Source: Aquimarina amphilecti (lineage in GTDB: Bacteria > Bacteroidota > Bacteroidia > Flavobacteriales > Flavobacteriaceae). Taken from it: 64,000 nucleotides of DNA. Below, one piece after another: positions 17,464-26,631 of this stretch (positions within the stretch are counted from its first letter, which is position 1; every line of letters starts with the position of its first letter). The notes under the pieces were generated by a model. It was not told the DNA's origin and made no database searches. It saw only the letters and a list, made by a program, of their open reading frames with translations. The DNA is taken from assembly GCF_900109375.1 (NCBI RefSeq), contig NZ_FOAB01000007.1, positions 310,001 through 374,000 on the forward strand. The letters are read 5' to 3'. Made by a program: the position numbers and the translations under genes.

Positions 17464-19767
17464 ATGAAGAAAAGTAGGCTCTTTAGCTACCTAATAGCTT
17501 TGCTATTTACTGTAAGTTCTTGCTCAGAAGCAAGTAAGACAAAACAACAAGATAACGACTCTCTTGTTACCACAACTCAAGAATTTCAAAACGCAATTAC
17601 TAATGCAAAACCTGGAGATGAAATTATACTTCGTAATGGAACTTGGAAGGACACACAATTAATAATTGACGCCACAGGAACAGAAGAAAAACCAATTACC
17701 ATAAAAGCTGAAGAAAAAGGTAAAGTTATATTTTCTGGTAATACTTCTTTAAAAATTGGAGGTAAACATTTATTGATACAAGGGTTCGTGTTTACCAATG
17801 GTTTTACTGAAGAAAATGCGTTAATTATATTTAAAACCGATGAAGGAAAACTGGCTGAAAACTGTAGACTTACAGAAATAGCTATTGATCACTTTAATCC
17901 AACGAATAGGTTTGACAAATCTGAATGGATTCATTTACACGGAAAAAATAATCGTGTAGATCACAATTATTTTGGTGGAAAATTAAATGCTGGTGTTACA
18001 CTAGTAGTTAGATTGAATAATAAAAATAGCCTAGAGAATCATCATAGGATTGATCATAACTATTTTGGTTATAGGCCAAATCTTGGATCTAATGGAGGAG
18101 AAACACTAAGAGTCGGTGTCTCCACCTATTCCCTAAGTCCATCGAGAACACTAATTGAGAATAATTACTTTGAGCAGTGTGATGGTGAAGTAGAAATTGT
18201 TTCGTTAAAATCAAGTGACAATATCGTTCGTAATAATGTTTTTTATGAATCTGCAGGAGTGTTAGCGTTAAGACATGGAAACAGAAATTTAATTGAAAAC
18301 AATTTCTTTATTGGAAATAATAAACCAGGAACTGGTGGTGTAAGAGTTATTAATGAAGGGCACACCATTAAGAATAACCATTTTCAAGAATTAAAAGGGA
18401 AACGTTTTTTCGGAGCTCTTCCTGTAATGAATGGAGTTCCTAACTCACTCATCAATCGATATCACAGAGCCGAGAATACAGATATTACCGGAAATAAATT
18501 TTTAAAATGTGATCATGTCCAATTTGGAGTTGGGGCTGATAACGAACGAACTGATCCTCCTCAAAATATACGATTTACAAACAATATGTTTTACCATCCA
18601 GAAAGGGAACAAGTTTTTGAAGCAATTTCAGATTATAGTACCTTCTCCTTTTCAGAAAATCAAGTAGTATCGAAAGATTCAAAATTCAATCATAAAGGAT
18701 TTAAAGTCACTAATACCACTTTTGCTGAAGACCCCAAAGATGGTTTACTAAAGAGTGAAGACTACCAACCTAAACTTCCTTTTGCCAAAAATGAAATAGG
18801 ACCAAACTGGTATACTCCCCAACAGAAATATTTTGAAATCACAAATAAAAATTCAAACGCAACCCAAGTCTCAGGAAATGAAAATGATGCTTTATTTAAT
18901 ACAATAAAAAGCGCAGTTTCTGGTGATACCATATTATTAAAACCAGGAACATATACATTTACTGAGCCTTTGATTATAAATAAAACACTAACACTAACAA
19001 CACCCAAGAATAGTAACCCAATTATTTTTAAATATGATCAAAATGAATCCCAAAAACCATTAGTTATTATTGAAAATGGAGGAAGTCTCTCTATTCAAGG
19101 TGTTCAATTCGACGGCTCCTCGGAAAATGGAATTGCACAATCTGCCATCGCAACCTCATCAAAACCAATGATAGCACATTACAAATTAAAAGTAATGTCT
19201 TGCGAATTCAAAAATTTTGACGCCAGTCGTAAAACAGCTTTTAGGGCATATAAAAACACATATGCGGATACCATAGTATTCAAAAATTCTACTTTTCATA
19301 ATATTTCTGGAAACGCTATTAGTCTAGATGGAGAAAATGAAAACAGAGGGCGTTATAATGCTGAATACGTCAAAATAGATAATTGTCATTTTAGCAAAGT
19401 AATGGGTAATGCGATCTCTTTATTGAGAATGGGTAATGATGAAAGTACTACAGGCCCTTATTTAGAGCTAAAAAATTCCACTTTTATAAACGTGAATAAT
19501 AAAGATTTAGGAAGTGTAGTCTTACTATGGGGAGTCCAAAAATTAAATGTTGACAATTTATTGTTTATTAATTCCGGCAAAGGGGGACGAACATTAAAAT
19601 ATGAAGATCCTGGATGGGCTATTAGTTCAATAGACCGTATCAGTTTGATCAATTCTGGACGGATTGAATCCTTTGGGAAACGTACAGGTCCAAATATTCA
19701 AATCATAAATACTCAAGATCCAATCCAATATCCAGCAAAATATAGTGGATACAAACAAGTAAAATAA
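17464..19767 (+). CDS. PL6-family alginate lyase, lipoprotein
   Basis: 767-residue two-domain PL6 enzyme. A lipoprotein signal ends at Cys20 (TVSSC), so it is probably anchored in a membrane. The N-terminal beta-helix carries the family catalytic pair Lys249 (SLKSSDN) and Arg270 (LRHGN), again 21 residues apart. The second half (about 455-767) is another beta-helix domain with TTPKNSNPIIF and SALSxN-like ladders, as in two-domain alginate lyases such as AlyGC. It probably acts on oligomers released by the secreted enzyme at the left end. A very strong hairpin overlaps the following TetR promoter. Confidence 0.9.
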   Translation: MKKSRLFSYLIALLFTVSSCSEASKTKQQDNDSLVTTTQEFQNAITNAKPGDEIILRNGTWKDTQLIIDATGTEEKPITIKAEEKGKVIFSGNTSLKIGGKHLLIQGFVFTNGFTEENALIIFKTDEGKLAENCRLTEIAIDHFNPTNRFDKSEWIHLHGKNNRVDHNYFGGKLNAGVTLVVRLNNKNSLENHHRIDHNYFGYRPNLGSNGGETLRVGVSTYSLSPSRTLIENNYFEQCDGEVEIVSLKSSDNIVRNNVFYESAGVLALRHGNRNLIENNFFIGNNKPGTGGVRVINEGHTIKNNHFQELKGKRFFGALPVMNGVPNSLINRYHRAENTDITGNKFLKCDHVQFGVGADNERTDPPQNIRFTNNMFYHPEREQVFEAISDYSTFSFSENQVVSKDSKFNHKGFKVTNTTFAEDPKDGLLKSEDYQPKLPFAKNEIGPNWYTPQQKYFEITNKNSNATQVSGNENDALFNTIKSAVSGDTILLKPGTYTFTEPLIINKTLTLTTPKNSNPIIFKYDQNESQKPLVIIENGGSLSIQGVQFDGSSENGIAQSAIATSSKPMIAHYKLKVMSCEFKNFDASRKTAFRAYKNTYADTIVFKNSTFHNISGNAISLDGENENRGRYNAEYVKIDNCHFSKVMGNAISLLRMGNDESTTGPYLELKNSTFINVNNKDLGSVVLLWGVQKLNVDNLLFINSGKGGRTLKYEDPGWAISSIDRISLINSGRIESFGKRTGPNIQIINTQDPIQYPAKYSGYKQVK

Positions 19768-19780
19768 AATTCTTTGGGTT

Positions 19781-19826
19781 AAAAAAATCAAAAAACAGAC
19801 AAGTCTGTCTGTTTTTTGATTTTTTT
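19781..19826. terminator. Long perfect hairpin ending the PL6 gene and overlapping a TetR operator
   Basis: Two perfect 21-base arms (19781-19801 and 19806-19826) with a 4-base loop AGTC. The stem begins with A-runs and ends in a T-run, so it can act as an intrinsic terminator for the lyase. Its centre is the same palindrome found before the SDR gene, so it is also likely an operator. It lies only 15 bases before the ATG of the TetR gene. Confidence 0.75.
19795..19812. promoter_or_regulatory. TetR operator, site 1 (before the TetR gene)
   Basis: On the minus strand this reads ACAGACAGACTTGTCTGT and shares the 15-mer GACAGACTTGTCTGT with site 2 at 20424-20441. The position, 29 bases before the TetR ATG, suits autorepression. 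Such GACAGAC-N-GTCTGTC palindromes are known for AcrR/NemR-like TetR proteins. Confidence 0.75.
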
Positions 19827-19841
19827 TTATATCTTTGTCAT

Positions 19842-20405
19842 ATGAAACACTCGAAGATAAGAGATCATATCATACAAACTGCTTCTAGCCTGTTCTACCA
19901 TAAAGGATATAACTTAACCGGAATTAACGAAATTATTAAAGAAGCTGGAATAGCAAAAGCAACACTGTACAATCATTTTCCATCTAAGGAAGATATTTGT
20001 ATTGCTTATCTTCAATTTAAGAATGATACTTTTACTAAAGACATAAGAGAATTTGTATACAACGCTCCAGTTGGAAAAAAAAGAATATATGCTTTATTTG
20101 ATTTTCTAAAGTTATTCTTTGATCAAAAAGATTTTAATGGATGCTGGTGCTTAAACACTTATGCGGAAATGCCAAAAGAAAATGAAACAGTGCGATTCGA
20201 AATTCAACAACAAAAGCACGATTTCATAAGTTTTATACAAGAAGTAGTTGCAGAAAATTACAATCAGGACACTGAGAACGAAAACAAAATGCTAGCAAGA
20301 AAAATTTACTTATTGTACGAAGGAGCAATTTCTGAAAGCAAATTACATCAAAATACTTGGCCTATCGAGGCTTCATTATCGCTTTGCGAAAATATTATAG
20401 AATAA
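19842..20405 (+). CDS. TetR/AcrR-family transcriptional regulator
   Basis: 187 residues. The N-terminal helix-turn-helix (about residues 22-45, [22 protein letters not shown]) is a textbook TetR motif (GxxKxTLYxHFxSKEDI). The C-terminal ligand domain resembles the TetR_C group with [12 protein letters not shown], which has two Cys residues possibly sensitive to electrophiles. Flanked by two copies of the same palindrome. It probably represses itself and the following SDR/AhpD-like pair and releases DNA upon binding a reactive or carbonyl compound (inference). Confidence 0.88.
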   Translation: MKHSKIRDHIIQTASSLFYHKGYNLTGINEIIKEAGIAKATLYNHFPSKEDICIAYLQFKNDTFTKDIREFVYNAPVGKKRIYALFDFLKLFFDQKDFNGCWCLNTYAEMPKENETVRFEIQQQKHDFISFIQEVVAENYNQDTENENKMLARKIYLLYEGAISESKLHQNTWPIEASLSLCENIIE

Positions 20406-20423
20406 AAAAATTTATTTCAACAA

Positions 20424-20441
20424 AGACAGACTTGTCTGTCT
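20424..20441. promoter_or_regulatory. TetR operator, site 2 (before the SDR gene)
   Basis: Perfect palindrome AGACAGAC-TT-GTCTGTCT, 28 bases before the SDR ATG. Shares a 15-base identical core with site 1. Position suits repression of the SDR operon by the TetR protein encoded just upstream. Confidence 0.8.
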
Positions 20442-20469
20442 ATATTTATTAATTAAACATAAAAATAAA

Positions 20470-21216
20470 ATGACACAATTTAAAAACAAAACAGCTTTAG
20501 TTATTGGCGGAACTAGTGGAATTGGCAAAGCAACAGTAACATCTTTAATTAATGGTGGTGCAACAGTTCACGTAGTAGGGAGAAATACATCTAAAATTGA
20601 AGATGGCGAGAACATCATTAAACATCAAGTTGATATAACCGACAAAAATAGTGTTGATCAACTTCGAAATACTATTTCCAATTTAGACAGCTTAGATTAT
20701 TTAGTAAATGCATCTGGGATTTTTGGCCCAAAAGCATTTCTAGACCACACTGTAGAAGATTATGATTCCTATCAAGACCTAAATAGAGGTTTCTTTTTTA
20801 TTACACAATCAGCAGCTAAGAAAATGAAGGAAAACAATACTGGAGCTATTGTTAATGTAGGTTCTATGTGGGCAAAACAAGCAGTAAAAGCAACCCCTTC
20901 TTCTGCCTACTCTATGCAAAAAGCAGGATTACACTCACTAACACAACATCTAGCTATGGAATTAGCAGATCATGGGATTAGAGTAAATGCAGTATCACCA
21001 GCTGTAGTCGAAACTCCTGTATATGATGGGGTCTTTGGAGGAGCCGATGAAGCTAAAAAAGCACTTGTTGGATTCAATAATTTTCATCCAATAGGAAGAA
21101 ATGGAACTGCACAAGATGTTGCAAATAGTATTACATTTTTACTATCTGATCAAGCATCGTGGGTTACTGGAGCTATCTGGGATACTGATGGTGGTGTAAT
21201 TGCCGGAAGAAATTAA
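20470..21216 (+). CDS. Short-chain dehydrogenase/reductase
   Basis: 248 residues, classical SDR. Cofactor motif [11 protein letters not shown] near residue 15, the N-A-S-G stretch (VNASGIFG), and the YxxxK active site Tyr147/Lys151. The final part, [13 protein letters not shown], is typical. NAD(P)H-dependent reduction of a carbonyl or oxidation of an alcohol; the substrate is not evident. Control by the adjacent TetR and pairing with an AhpD-like protein suggest detoxification of reactive carbonyls. A role in alginate monosaccharide (DEH) reduction is an alternative because a PL6 gene is nearby; I rate it lower, since the TetR operators separate the units. Confidence 0.85.
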   Translation: MTQFKNKTALVIGGTSGIGKATVTSLINGGATVHVVGRNTSKIEDGENIIKHQVDITDKNSVDQLRNTISNLDSLDYLVNASGIFGPKAFLDHTVEDYDSYQDLNRGFFFITQSAAKKMKENNTGAIVNVGSMWAKQAVKATPSSAYSMQKAGLHSLTQHLAMELADHGIRVNAVSPAVVETPVYDGVFGGADEAKKALVGFNNFHPIGRNGTAQDVANSITFLLSDQASWVTGAIWDTDGGVIAGRN

Positions 21217-21232
21217 TATAAAAAGTTTGAAT

Positions 21233-21538
21233 ATGTATGATATGAACCACCTAAAAAAATTAGGTACGCTTAGTAAAAACGCCTCCGAAGCTATGAAAGC
21301 TTTCCAGGCTTTTGATAGTATTGCTTTACAAGAAGGCGTTATTCCTGTAAAGTATAAAGAATTAATGGCCGTTGCTGTAGCATTGACTACTCAATGCCCA
21401 TACTGTTTAGAAATTCACAAGAAAAATGCAATTAAAGCAGGAGCTACCCAAGAAGAGTTAGCAGAAGTTACATTTGTTTCAGCTGCTCTTAGAGCAGGAG
21501 CTGCTGTAGTACACGGAACTCACTTAATGGATGAATAA
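21233..21538 (+). CDS. AhpD-like carboxymuconolactone decarboxylase family protein
   Basis: About 101 residues. The CMD/AhpD signature is clear: LMAVAVALTTQCPYCLEIHKK, with the redox pair CPYC followed by His three residues later. Such proteins are alkyl hydroperoxide-related disulfide reductases or decarboxylases. The frame extends to 21200 (TTG) overlapping the SDR gene; ATG at 21233 is preferred, 16 bases after the SDR stop. Probably cotranscribed with the SDR. A 12-base perfect stem terminator follows. Confidence 0.85.
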   Translation: MYDMNHLKKLGTLSKNASEAMKAFQAFDSIALQEGVIPVKYKELMAVAVALTTQCPYCLEIHKKNAIKAGATQEELAEVTFVSAALRAGAAVVHGTHLMDE

Positions 21539-21553
21539 ACTTTTTTTAATACC

Positions 21554-21583
21554 GTAAAACTCCTATTAATTTAGGAGTTTTAC
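21554..21583 (+). terminator. Intrinsic terminator of the SDR/AhpD-like unit
   Basis: Perfect 12-base arms GTAAAACTCCTA / TAGGAGTTTTAC with a 6-base loop, followed by TTTTTAT, 15 bases after the stop codon. Confidence 0.85.
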
Positions 21584-21603
21584 TTTTTATATTTACTTAT
21601 TAT

Positions 21604-22659
21604 ATGAAATCAGAGGTACTTATCATTGGAGCTGGTTTAACCGGTTTACTAATCGCTTATAAACTAAAAAAAGCCGGCATATCTATAAAAGTTATTGAAT
21701 CTAGAAATAGGATCGGAGGAAGAATTCATACAATCCGCTCTGCAAAAGAGACTCCAATTGAAATGGGCGCAACTTGGTTAAGTCTTCATCATCAAGAATT
21801 GATTAAACTACTAAAGGAATTAAATCTTCCTGTTTTTGAACAATTTATGCAGGGAATAGCACTTTTTGAACCTTTATCAACCGCTCCTCCTCAACAAATT
21901 CAATTACCGAAAAATCAACAATCAAGCTATAGAATACAACATGGAACTATCTCTATTATACATAAACTTGCTGAATTTCTGGATTCCAAAGATTTAATTC
22001 TTAACGAAAAAATAGAACATATTGACTATATCGATAATGGTTTTAAAATTCAATCTTCTGAAAATCTATATCAAGCAGAAAAAGTAGTTTCTACTATACC
22101 ACCTGCACTCTTAGTAAATTCCATAAAACTACATCCAGCATTACCTACAACTGTAGTTAAAATCGCAAGTAAAACTCACACCTGGATGGGAGATTCTATT
22201 AAATTTGGAGTATCTTATAATAAGCCTTTCTGGAAAAATAAGAATTACTCTGGAACTGTTTTTAGTAACGTAGGTCCTATTACAGAACTGTACGACCATT
22301 CTAATTCAGAGAACACTTGTTTTGCGCTTAAAGGCTTTTTACAAAGTGGGATGAATAGTTACACTAATGAACAACGAAAATCTAAAGTTTTCAGTCAACT
22401 CCATAAGCTGTTTGGAGATGATGCGCTAGCATATTTATCTTATGAAGAATTAGTATGGAAACATGAGTCCTACACTACCTTACCATCAGAAGAATTTATA
22501 TTCCCTCATCAAAATAATGGGCATAAAATATACCAACAAGGGTATTATGATAATCGTTTTTTTATAGGAGGAACGGAAACAGCTTCTCAACAAGGAGGAT
22601 ATATGGAAGGCGCCGTACTTAGCGCACAATCTATATATCAAAAATTATTAAGTGATTGA
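21604..22659 (+). CDS. FAD-dependent amine oxidase family protein
   Basis: 351 residues, flavin monoamine oxidase fold. The Rossmann FAD motif is at the N-terminus (IIGAGLTGLLIAYKL), with ESRNRIGGRI just after, as in the family. The C-terminal FIGGTETASQQGGYMEGAVLSAQS contains the FAD-binding GGTET/GYMEGA pair. It oxidises amines or related substrates to imines; the substrate here is unknown. It begins 20 bases after a terminator and ends directly against the oppositely oriented phosphatase gene, with no gap. Confidence 0.85.
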   Translation: MKSEVLIIGAGLTGLLIAYKLKKAGISIKVIESRNRIGGRIHTIRSAKETPIEMGATWLSLHHQELIKLLKELNLPVFEQFMQGIALFEPLSTAPPQQIQLPKNQQSSYRIQHGTISIIHKLAEFLDSKDLILNEKIEHIDYIDNGFKIQSSENLYQAEKVVSTIPPALLVNSIKLHPALPTTVVKIASKTHTWMGDSIKFGVSYNKPFWKNKNYSGTVFSNVGPITELYDHSNSENTCFALKGFLQSGMNSYTNEQRKSKVFSQLHKLFGDDALAYLSYEELVWKHESYTTLPSEEFIFPHQNNGHKIYQQGYYDNRFFIGGTETASQQGGYMEGAVLSAQSIYQKLLSD

Positions 22660-24324
22660 TTAATCTAAAATAAAAGACAATACATCACCAGTAGCGCCAT
22701 TAGGAAAAGTAATTCCTAATAATGCTGAAATTGTCGGTGCGATATCTGGAATTGTCGTTTTCTCTGTAGTACTTCCTTGCTTGATTCCTTTACCCATAAA
22801 TAACAAAGGAGCGTGTGTATCATAGTTTAAACCACTACCATGTGTAGAACCTGTTTTAGAATACACAATTGTTGCTGGATCCATTACCATCACAACATCA
22901 CCACTTCTTTTCTGATTATATCCTTTTTGAATCAGCGCCGCTAATCCAGATGAATATTCTGCACCTTCTAATTGAGTTCTTGTAAATACTTTATCAATAC
23001 TTTTTTCTTGCAATGCGAAATGAGCAATTGCAGATTCTAGTTCTTTTGCATTTATTTTATTTTTCTTCAAAATATCATAAGCAAAAAACACTTGACCATT
23101 AGAGATATTCTCTATTAAGCCATTAACGCTAAATGTATCTTTTACAAATTTTTCAATAGTATCTACAAAAGCATCTCTATTAAAATAACCTGCTGGGATT
23201 TTTACTTCTTCTAAATATGATGGCACGTGAACAGCTCCATGATCGGCTGTTAAGAAAACTGTATAATTACCTTTTCCAACCTTAGTGTCTAAAACTTTAA
23301 AAAAACGCTCCAGATCCTTATCTAATCTCAAATATGTATCTTCTATTTCTTTAGAATTAACACCAAAATTATGACCTACGTAATCTGTACTTGAAAAACT
23401 GACAGTAAGTACATCAGTAATATCATCTTCTCCTAGAGATTCACCGTCTATAGAAGCTATTGCAAAATCTGTAGTTAAACTATTTCCATAAGCGGATCCT
23501 TTAATAATATCATATCCTGCATTTTGCTCTTTCAATTCCGCTAAATTGTAAGGAAAAGTAGCCTTTTCTTTTCCTGTAAAACCACGTTCGAAATTATTTT
23601 CATCGTTACCACTTTCCGTATATGTACTGATATCATACAAAGTATTCCATTCCTTAAAATAAGATGCCGCCTTATCAGAATCATTAAATTTTTGTACCCA
23701 ATCTGGTAATTCATTTCTGTAATATGTACTTGTAATCCATTTACCTTCCTCTTTACCTCTAAACCAATAAGCACCATTAGCAGAATGTCCTGCTGGCAAT
23801 ATTGCTCCCCTATCTTTTATAGCAATACCAATACTCTTACCTTTTAACTGGGTGTGCAATCTGTTCTGGTCAGCAAAAGTTGTAGTCTTCATTCGACGTG
23901 GAGACATTCTTTCTAATTCACTATCAGAGCCAACAGCACGTACTAATGAATCACTTGCACAATACACCATATCTTTACCAAATTTATCATACCAATTATT
24001 AGAAATAATCCCATGATTCTTTGGTGTTGTCCCTGTAAATACTGAAGCATGGCCTGGTCCAGTATATGTTGGGATATAATTAAAATGATTGTTTTTACAA
24101 TTAAAACCTTCATTAACCATTCTTTTAAATCCTCCTTGACCAAAACGATCATAGAATCTGGTCAAATAATCATATCGCATTTGGTCTACAACAATACCTA
24201 CCACTAACTTTGGCCTTACAGAAATTGTCTCTTCAGAATTAATCTTTATCGATGATGAATCTTTCGTAGTACATTGAATAGCACTTACAATTAAAATAAT
24301 TGCTAAAAATATCTTCTTTATCAT
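22660..24324 (-). CDS. PafA-type alkaline phosphatase (lipoprotein)
   Basis: 554 residues, alkaline phosphatase superfamily. Lipoprotein signal ending at SAIQC. Metal site residues are visible in VVDQMRYD, SSTDYVGHNFG, TADHGA and DTHAPLLFMG. The nucleophile region is YTGPGHASVFTGTTPKNHGI. The KxR pair (AIKDRGA) that identifies the phosphomonoesterase PafA of flavobacteria is present, distinguishing it from phosphodiesterases. PafA releases phosphate from organic phosphates. The frame runs upstream to 24366, but Met at 24324 begins the signal peptide and is preferred. Convergent and abutting with the amine oxidase gene. Confidence 0.88.
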   Translation of the reverse strand: MIKKIFLAIILIVSAIQCTTKDSSSIKINSEETISVRPKLVVGIVVDQMRYDYLTRFYDRFGQGGFKRMVNEGFNCKNNHFNYIPTYTGPGHASVFTGTTPKNHGIISNNWYDKFGKDMVYCASDSLVRAVGSDSELERMSPRRMKTTTFADQNRLHTQLKGKSIGIAIKDRGAILPAGHSANGAYWFRGKEEGKWITSTYYRNELPDWVQKFNDSDKAASYFKEWNTLYDISTYTESGNDENNFERGFTGKEKATFPYNLAELKEQNAGYDIIKGSAYGNSLTTDFAIASIDGESLGEDDITDVLTVSFSSTDYVGHNFGVNSKEIEDTYLRLDKDLERFFKVLDTKVGKGNYTVFLTADHGAVHVPSYLEEVKIPAGYFNRDAFVDTIEKFVKDTFSVNGLIENISNGQVFFAYDILKKNKINAKELESAIAHFALQEKSIDKVFTRTQLEGAEYSSGLAALIQKGYNQKRSGDVVMVMDPATIVYSKTGSTHGSGLNYDTHAPLLFMGKGIKQGSTTEKTTIPDIAPTISALLGITFPNGATGDVLSFILD

Positions 24325-24440
24325 TATCTGTTTAAATTTTAATTGGCTAAAATACCATTTATGCAAATGTAAAACTTTAATAGAAGGTTAAATGCTGTCC
24401 CTATTTTTTTTTCTATTTTAGCCCTTCTAATGTAGAACAT

Positions 24441-25178
24441 ATGTTTTATCTCGACGATATCGGTCGCTATTTTTTAATGCTTAAAAAAGTTTTTAGTCGA
24501 ATGACTAAAGGATCAGTCCTTAGAAGCTTAATATTCAAAGAAATAGACGACCTTATTATTGGTTCTTTAGGAATTACCGTATTTCTTGCTTTCTTTATTG
24601 GAGCGGTAATCGCGATTCAAACGGCCTTAAACTTGACAAACCCATTAATTCCTAAACAATTAATTGGTTTTGCGTCTAGACAATCTATGATTCTCGAGTT
24701 TGCTCCAACTTTTCTTTCCGTTATTATGGCTGGAAAAGTAGGATCCTTTATTACATCAAGTATCGGAACGATGAGAGTTACAGAACAAATCGATGCTCTG
24801 GAAGTAATGGGGATAAATTCACTAAACTATCTAGTATTCCCTAAGATTGTTGCTATGTTCATGTATCCATTCGTAATAGCGATTGCAATGTTTGTAGGTG
24901 TATTCGGAGCTTATATTGCTGGTGTATATGGAGGATTTGTTTCGGGCTCAGAATTCTTAACAGGTTTGCGAGAAGAATTTATACCATATCATTTAACATA
25001 TGCATTTATTAAAACGTTCATTTTCGCCTTTCTATTGGCAACAATTCCATCATTTCATGGATATTATATGACAGGTGGTGCCTTAGGAGTGGGTAAAGCG
25101 AGTACTTCTGCTTTTGTTTGGACAACAGTAGTTATAGTAACTTCTAATTACATATTAACTCAATTATTGTTAAGCTAA
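24441..25178 (+). CDS. mlaE: MlaE-type ABC transporter permease
   Basis: 245 residues with about five membrane helices, and the family signature region TSSIGTMRVTEQIDALEVMGINSLNYLVFPK. MlaE with MlaF and an MCE protein moves phospholipids between inner and outer membranes, keeping the outer membrane asymmetric. The gene overlaps mlaF by one base. No MCE-domain mlaD follows, so that part must be elsewhere. Confidence 0.9.
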   Translation: MFYLDDIGRYFLMLKKVFSRMTKGSVLRSLIFKEIDDLIIGSLGITVFLAFFIGAVIAIQTALNLTNPLIPKQLIGFASRQSMILEFAPTFLSVIMAGKVGSFITSSIGTMRVTEQIDALEVMGINSLNYLVFPKIVAMFMYPFVIAIAMFVGVFGAYIAGVYGGFVSGSEFLTGLREEFIPYHLTYAFIKTFIFAFLLATIPSFHGYYMTGGALGVGKASTSAFVWTTVVIVTSNYILTQLLLS

Positions 25179-25942
25179 TGATAGAAGTAAAAGATATACA
25201 TAAAGGTTTTAATGGTGAACAAATTCTTAAAGGAATCACTACTACATTTGAACGAGGAAAGACAAATTTAATCATCGGAACAAGTGGTAGTGGTAAGACT
25301 GTTTTTCTTAAATGCATGTTAGGCTTGTTTACACCAGAAAAAGGTTCTATTTGCTATGACGGAGCAACTTACTCGGATCTTTCTACGGAAGAGCAAAGAG
25401 ATTTAAGAGAACAAATGGGTATGGTGTTTCAGGGGAGTGCTCTATTTGATTCTATGACCGTAGAAGAAAATGTAATGTTTCCTCTTATGATGTTTACAAA
25501 ACAAAAAAAAGAAGAAATGCTCGTGAGAGTAAATGAAGTTTTAGCTCGTGTTAATCTTGAAAACTCTAACAATAAACTTCCTTCAGAAATTAGTGGTGGT
25601 ATGCAAAAACGTGTTGCTATAGCAAGGGCTATTGTAACCAGACCAAAATACCTTTTTTGTGATGAACCTAATTCTGGATTAGATCCAAGAACTGCTATAG
25701 TAATTGATAATCTGATTAAAGAAATTACTGAAGAATATGATATTACTACCATCATTAATACTCATGACATGAACTCCGTTATGGAGATTGGTGAAAAAAT
25801 CGTTTTTCTAAAATTTGGTAATTTAGAATGGGAAGGAGATAAATCACAAATTTTTAAAACTGATAATGAAGCAGTAACTGAGTTTGTCTATTCTTCTAAC
25901 TTATTCAAAAAAGTGCGTGATGCACAATTAAAAGGGTTATAA
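25178..25942 (+). CDS. mlaF: MlaF-type ABC transporter ATP-binding protein
   Basis: 254 residues with complete ATPase motifs: Walker A GTSGSGKT, Q-loop VFQGSALFDSMTVEENV, signature ISGGMQKR, Walker B LFCDEPNSGLDP and switch His in NTHDM. The C-terminal extension (EFVYSSNLFKKVRD) is typical of MlaF. Its motifs contrast with the degenerate exporter ATPase at 10.3-12 kb. A short hairpin overlaps the stop codon. Confidence 0.92.
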   Translation: MIEVKDIHKGFNGEQILKGITTTFERGKTNLIIGTSGSGKTVFLKCMLGLFTPEKGSICYDGATYSDLSTEEQRDLREQMGMVFQGSALFDSMTVEENVMFPLMMFTKQKKEEMLVRVNEVLARVNLENSNNKLPSEISGGMQKRVAIARAIVTRPKYLFCDEPNSGLDPRTAIVIDNLIKEITEEYDITTIINTHDMNSVMEIGEKIVFLKFGNLEWEGDKSQIFKTDNEAVTEFVYSSNLFKKVRDAQLKGL

Positions 25943-25954
25943 TATTTATAACCC
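25934..25954 (+). terminator. Hairpin overlapping the mlaF stop codon
   Basis: Perfect 9-base arms GGGTTATAA / TTATAACCC with a 3-base loop. The left arm contains the TAA stop. It lacks a strong T-run, so termination is uncertain. Confidence 0.4.
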
Positions 25955-25980
25955 CATAAAACTTATAATATACTCATACA

Positions 25981-26538
25981 TCAATTTTCTTTTGATTGAA
26001 ACAAAGGATAAAATGGTTCGATCATTTTTGTCGGATGATTATCCCCAACATGACTTACCATAAAAGATCCTCCCCAAATAACATTGGGATATTTCATGAT
26101 TTGTTGTGTAATTTCTTTTATTGAAGTTACAGAGTTTTTCTCAATAGCTTGATCAATTGGAATCCACTTTGCATCATCCATACGATTCGGAGTTTTTAAT
26201 TCTCCGCTATCATATGTAGCGACAAAATAATTTCTTAAGGTAGCATATGGATGGTAATCATACTTATAACTAAATTGCCCTCTTAATTCTAGGTTCTTTA
26301 TTTTTACTCCATATTCGTTTAACAAACTATCAAGTCCCTCTTTTAAATATTGACGTTTATTATAAACTAATGAAGGAGTTGCCCAAACATTCTCCTCTCT
26401 ACTCATTAATATTTCATTTTTTTCGTTTAAAATAATAATACGTTGTACCACAAAATTGTGTGTTGGATCTTGATGACCATCATTGTTACAAGATAAGAGA
26501 CACAGCATTACCACGCATAATGTTACTATTGTTTTCAT
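25981..26538 (-). CDS. Nudix-fold lipoprotein with degenerate catalytic box
   Basis: 185 residues. A lipoprotein signal ends at LLSC (about residue 17). The following part has the Nudix fold outline: RIIILNEKNEILMSREE, WATPSLV, and later FVATYDSGEL and DDAKWIPIDQA. However the Nudix box REUxEExGU reads as LDSLLNEYGV, so most catalytic acidic residues are missing. A hydrolase is therefore doubtful; a binding role is possible. Exported Nudix proteins are unusual. It lies between convergent mlaF and an AraC gene on the same strand, 93 bases away. Confidence 0.6.
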   Translation of the reverse strand: MKTIVTLCVVMLCLLSCNNDGHQDPTHNFVVQRIIILNEKNEILMSREENVWATPSLVYNKRQYLKEGLDSLLNEYGVKIKNLELRGQFSYKYDYHPYATLRNYFVATYDSGELKTPNRMDDAKWIPIDQAIEKNSVTSIKEITQQIMKYPNVIWGGSFMVSHVGDNHPTKMIEPFYPLFQSKEN

Positions 26539-26631
26539 AAATAATTTGTTTATAATGATAGGCTAAATTGTGGTTAAAAGGAGTAAAAACCTACCAACAT
26601 CATAATCTTGGCAATACTATTTTATAAAAAA

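Noticed and set aside
17464..21538. Alginate operon linking the PL6 lipoprotein, SDR and AhpD-like genes
   Set aside because: A strong terminator and two TetR operators separate the lyase from the SDR unit, so the two are more likely distinct transcripts.
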